Below are positions 62,590 to 64,000 of a stretch of 64,000 bases of DNA, one piece after another (position 1 is the stretch's first letter; each line of letters opens with the position of its first letter). This stretch comes from Azorinus chamasolen (Eukaryota; Mollusca; Bivalvia; Cardiida; Solecurtidae). The notes beneath the pieces are model-generated. The model was not told the origin of the DNA, did no database searches, and saw only the letters and a list, made by a program, of their open reading frames with translations. The DNA lies in the NCBI GenBank assembly GCA_963576725.1, contig OY755252.1, positions 44,431,552-44,495,551 on the forward strand, written 5' to 3'. The position numbers were made by a program, and so were the translations under genes.

Positions 62590-62700
62590 TCATATATTTT
62601 GGGTCCTGATGAGACGCAGAGTTACCCTGCACCTCACCTGGGTCCAAACTGTTTTCAATGGTAATCACAGGTTTGCCAAATGCAGTAAACCACGTGAGTC
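62590..62700. mobile_element. Family D hairpin
   Basis: TTGGGTCCTGATGAGACGCA and GCACCTCACCTGGGTCCAAA with a T-T mismatch. Confidence 0.6.
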
Positions 62701-62816
62701 GTTTTCCGGCGACTTTGAAGAGTCAAAGAGTCAAAGAGTCTTTATTCTATAGTTTACCTGATGTACACGTACTCAATCGTATTGCCAAAATATATATTTA
62801 GCTGCGATTTATAGTA

Positions 62817-63020
62817 CAGTAAAACCTCTCTATAACGACCACTAAATTGTGTTGATTAGTTGGTATGTAGGGCAGGTGGCTGCTTAAAGCAAAGTGAAAG
62901 TGAAACAGAACGCTCCTATAGGAGTGTTATGTTTTACTTTCACCTTGCTTTAAGCAGCCACCTGCCTTTAACACAAAATATTTGATCTAATTTAGTGGCC
63001 GTTATAGACAGGTTTTTCTG
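62817..63020. mobile_element. Family C pogo-like MITE, complete
   Basis: CAGTAAAACCTCTCTATAAC to GTTATAGACAGGTTTTTCTG, TA on both sides, 204 bp. The inner fold is GGTGGCTGCTTAAAGC with tip CGCTCCTATAGGAGTG. Confidence 0.9.
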
Positions 63021-63370
63021 TATGTGTGTACGTATGTGTGTTTATTTGTGTGTATGTGTTTACGTTTGTGTATGTATGTACGTGTGTAACCTTCTACACG
63101 ATGTTTTGTTACATTGTTTGTGTTGCATTGTTAATAATGTTTCTATCATACTGCTAATCATGTTAACATATATATTTTGTCCTCATGGACTTTAAAGCTC
63201 AATGGAATCATTTGAATAAAACTATGGAACTATGTATATATGTGTGCGTAAGCATGTGTGTATGCATGCGTATGTATAAGTGTATATATGTATGAATGCG
63301 TATGTATATGTGTATAGGTATGTATGTGCGTATGTGTGCCTATATATGTGCGTGTATGTATTACATGTAG
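63021..63370 (+). repeat. TG/TA-rich microsatellite DNA
   Basis: GTGTATGTGTTTACGTTTGTG type sequence at 63021-63090 and TATGTATATGTGTATAGG type at 63230-63360, with unrelated sequence between. Frames of 61-66 codons over it are not genes. Confidence 0.8.
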
Positions 63371-64000
63371 TATGATAGCCCTTAGTCTGCCAAGCGCGGC
63401 ATGACAAGCATTTGAAAACGGCTTCCAGATGAAACGCTGATTAACCGAGAATCTCAGGATTTTCGGACGATAGTTATTTCAAACACTTGAACGAATCGCT
63501 AGTAAGTTAAAGTCATAACAGATCGGAATTTTAGCAGACATCGTCTTTTACGACAGGATGTATTTCACCATTTTGACTACACTTGTACTGTGCTGCATGC
63601 GGATAAATGCCTAACAAAATACTGAAGAAATGCATACTTTTTTAATATATACTGGTAGATATCTTAAGTGGCATGCGGCTACTTAATACAGGACGACAGC
63701 AACACAGAACACCCCTATTGGGGCTTTCACTACAAATGTTGTCCTGCATCACCTTTGCCTGATAGAGACACTACATCTCGACTTTGCAAACAGAGTAGAC
63801 ACAAAACCGTAGAATCCATGTTATCTTTTGTTTGCTTATCAAACATTATATGTTGTGTATTCGGACACCCAATGTCCCTTCCCACTTACTTTTTTAAATC
63901 AGTACTGTCTGCGTTTTTGATCACTGTAGATTAGGCTCGTATGTATACATGTACTAGCAAACTGCGTAGACCTTCATCAAACTACATGTGCTTTTTCAGG
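63371..64000. other. Unassigned with family C and A traces
   Basis: GCGGCTACTTAATACAGGAC (63676) with CACCCCTATTGGGGC is a decayed family C hairpin. GCAAACAGAGTAGAC (63785) and GCAAACTGCGTAGACC (63957) are family A traces. No gene. Confidence 0.45.

Overview
The window looks like nuclear DNA from a bivalve mollusc, perhaps a venerid clam. It is AT-rich and gene-poor, crowded with TTAA-flanked and TA-flanked miniature inverted-repeat elements (MITEs), has tRNA-derived SINEs, and carries an intron-split secreted C1q-domain gene of the kind that is heavily expanded in bivalves. The species call is inference. I see no bacterial-style operon, rRNA gene, intact transposase or CRISPR array. Coordinates, base counts and repeat boundaries were read by eye.

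Layout. 1-9340 is one giant inverted repeat: a left arm (1-4205), a spacer of about 540 bp (4206-4743) and a right arm (4744-9340). The arms have diverged, and each carries a large insertion that the other lacks. 9341-42260 is a mosaic of short hairpin-bearing repeats, a SINE, several minisatellites (16.2-17.9 kb, 39.1 kb, 40.1-40.6 kb) and unassigned AT-rich DNA. One weak candidate host exon lies on the minus strand at 15683-15856.

42.3-62.5 kb is a tandem segmental duplication of a C1q-domain gene. The downstream copy is intact: exons 55337-55654, 60071-60245 and 60971-61221 join in matching phases into a 247-residue protein with a signal peptide, a coiled coil and a C1q head. The upstream copy is decayed. 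Its exon 1 (43655 onward) has lost most of the signal peptide and holds an 8-bp-TSD MITE and a SINE, exon 2 is not found, and exon 3 (51341-51692) is frameshifted by a triplicated 46-bp segment. The intron space of the decayed copy holds a LINE remnant and a 1.7-kb array of 39-bp units. 62.5-64 kb returns to MITEs and TG/TA-rich DNA.

The most unusual signal is a hairpin module shared by several otherwise different TTAA-flanked MITE families. Its stem contains (A/T)GAT(C/G)AGAC on both arms and almost always has one mismatch at the same position. Its tip is often GCTCCTnnAGGAGC, a tip that also occurs in a pogo-like TA-flanked family. Two separate satellites (49.24-50.93 kb and 59.63-59.89 kb) appear to have been amplified from one arm of this module. 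The long open frames over the minisatellites are by-products of repeat units divisible by three and are not annotated as genes.
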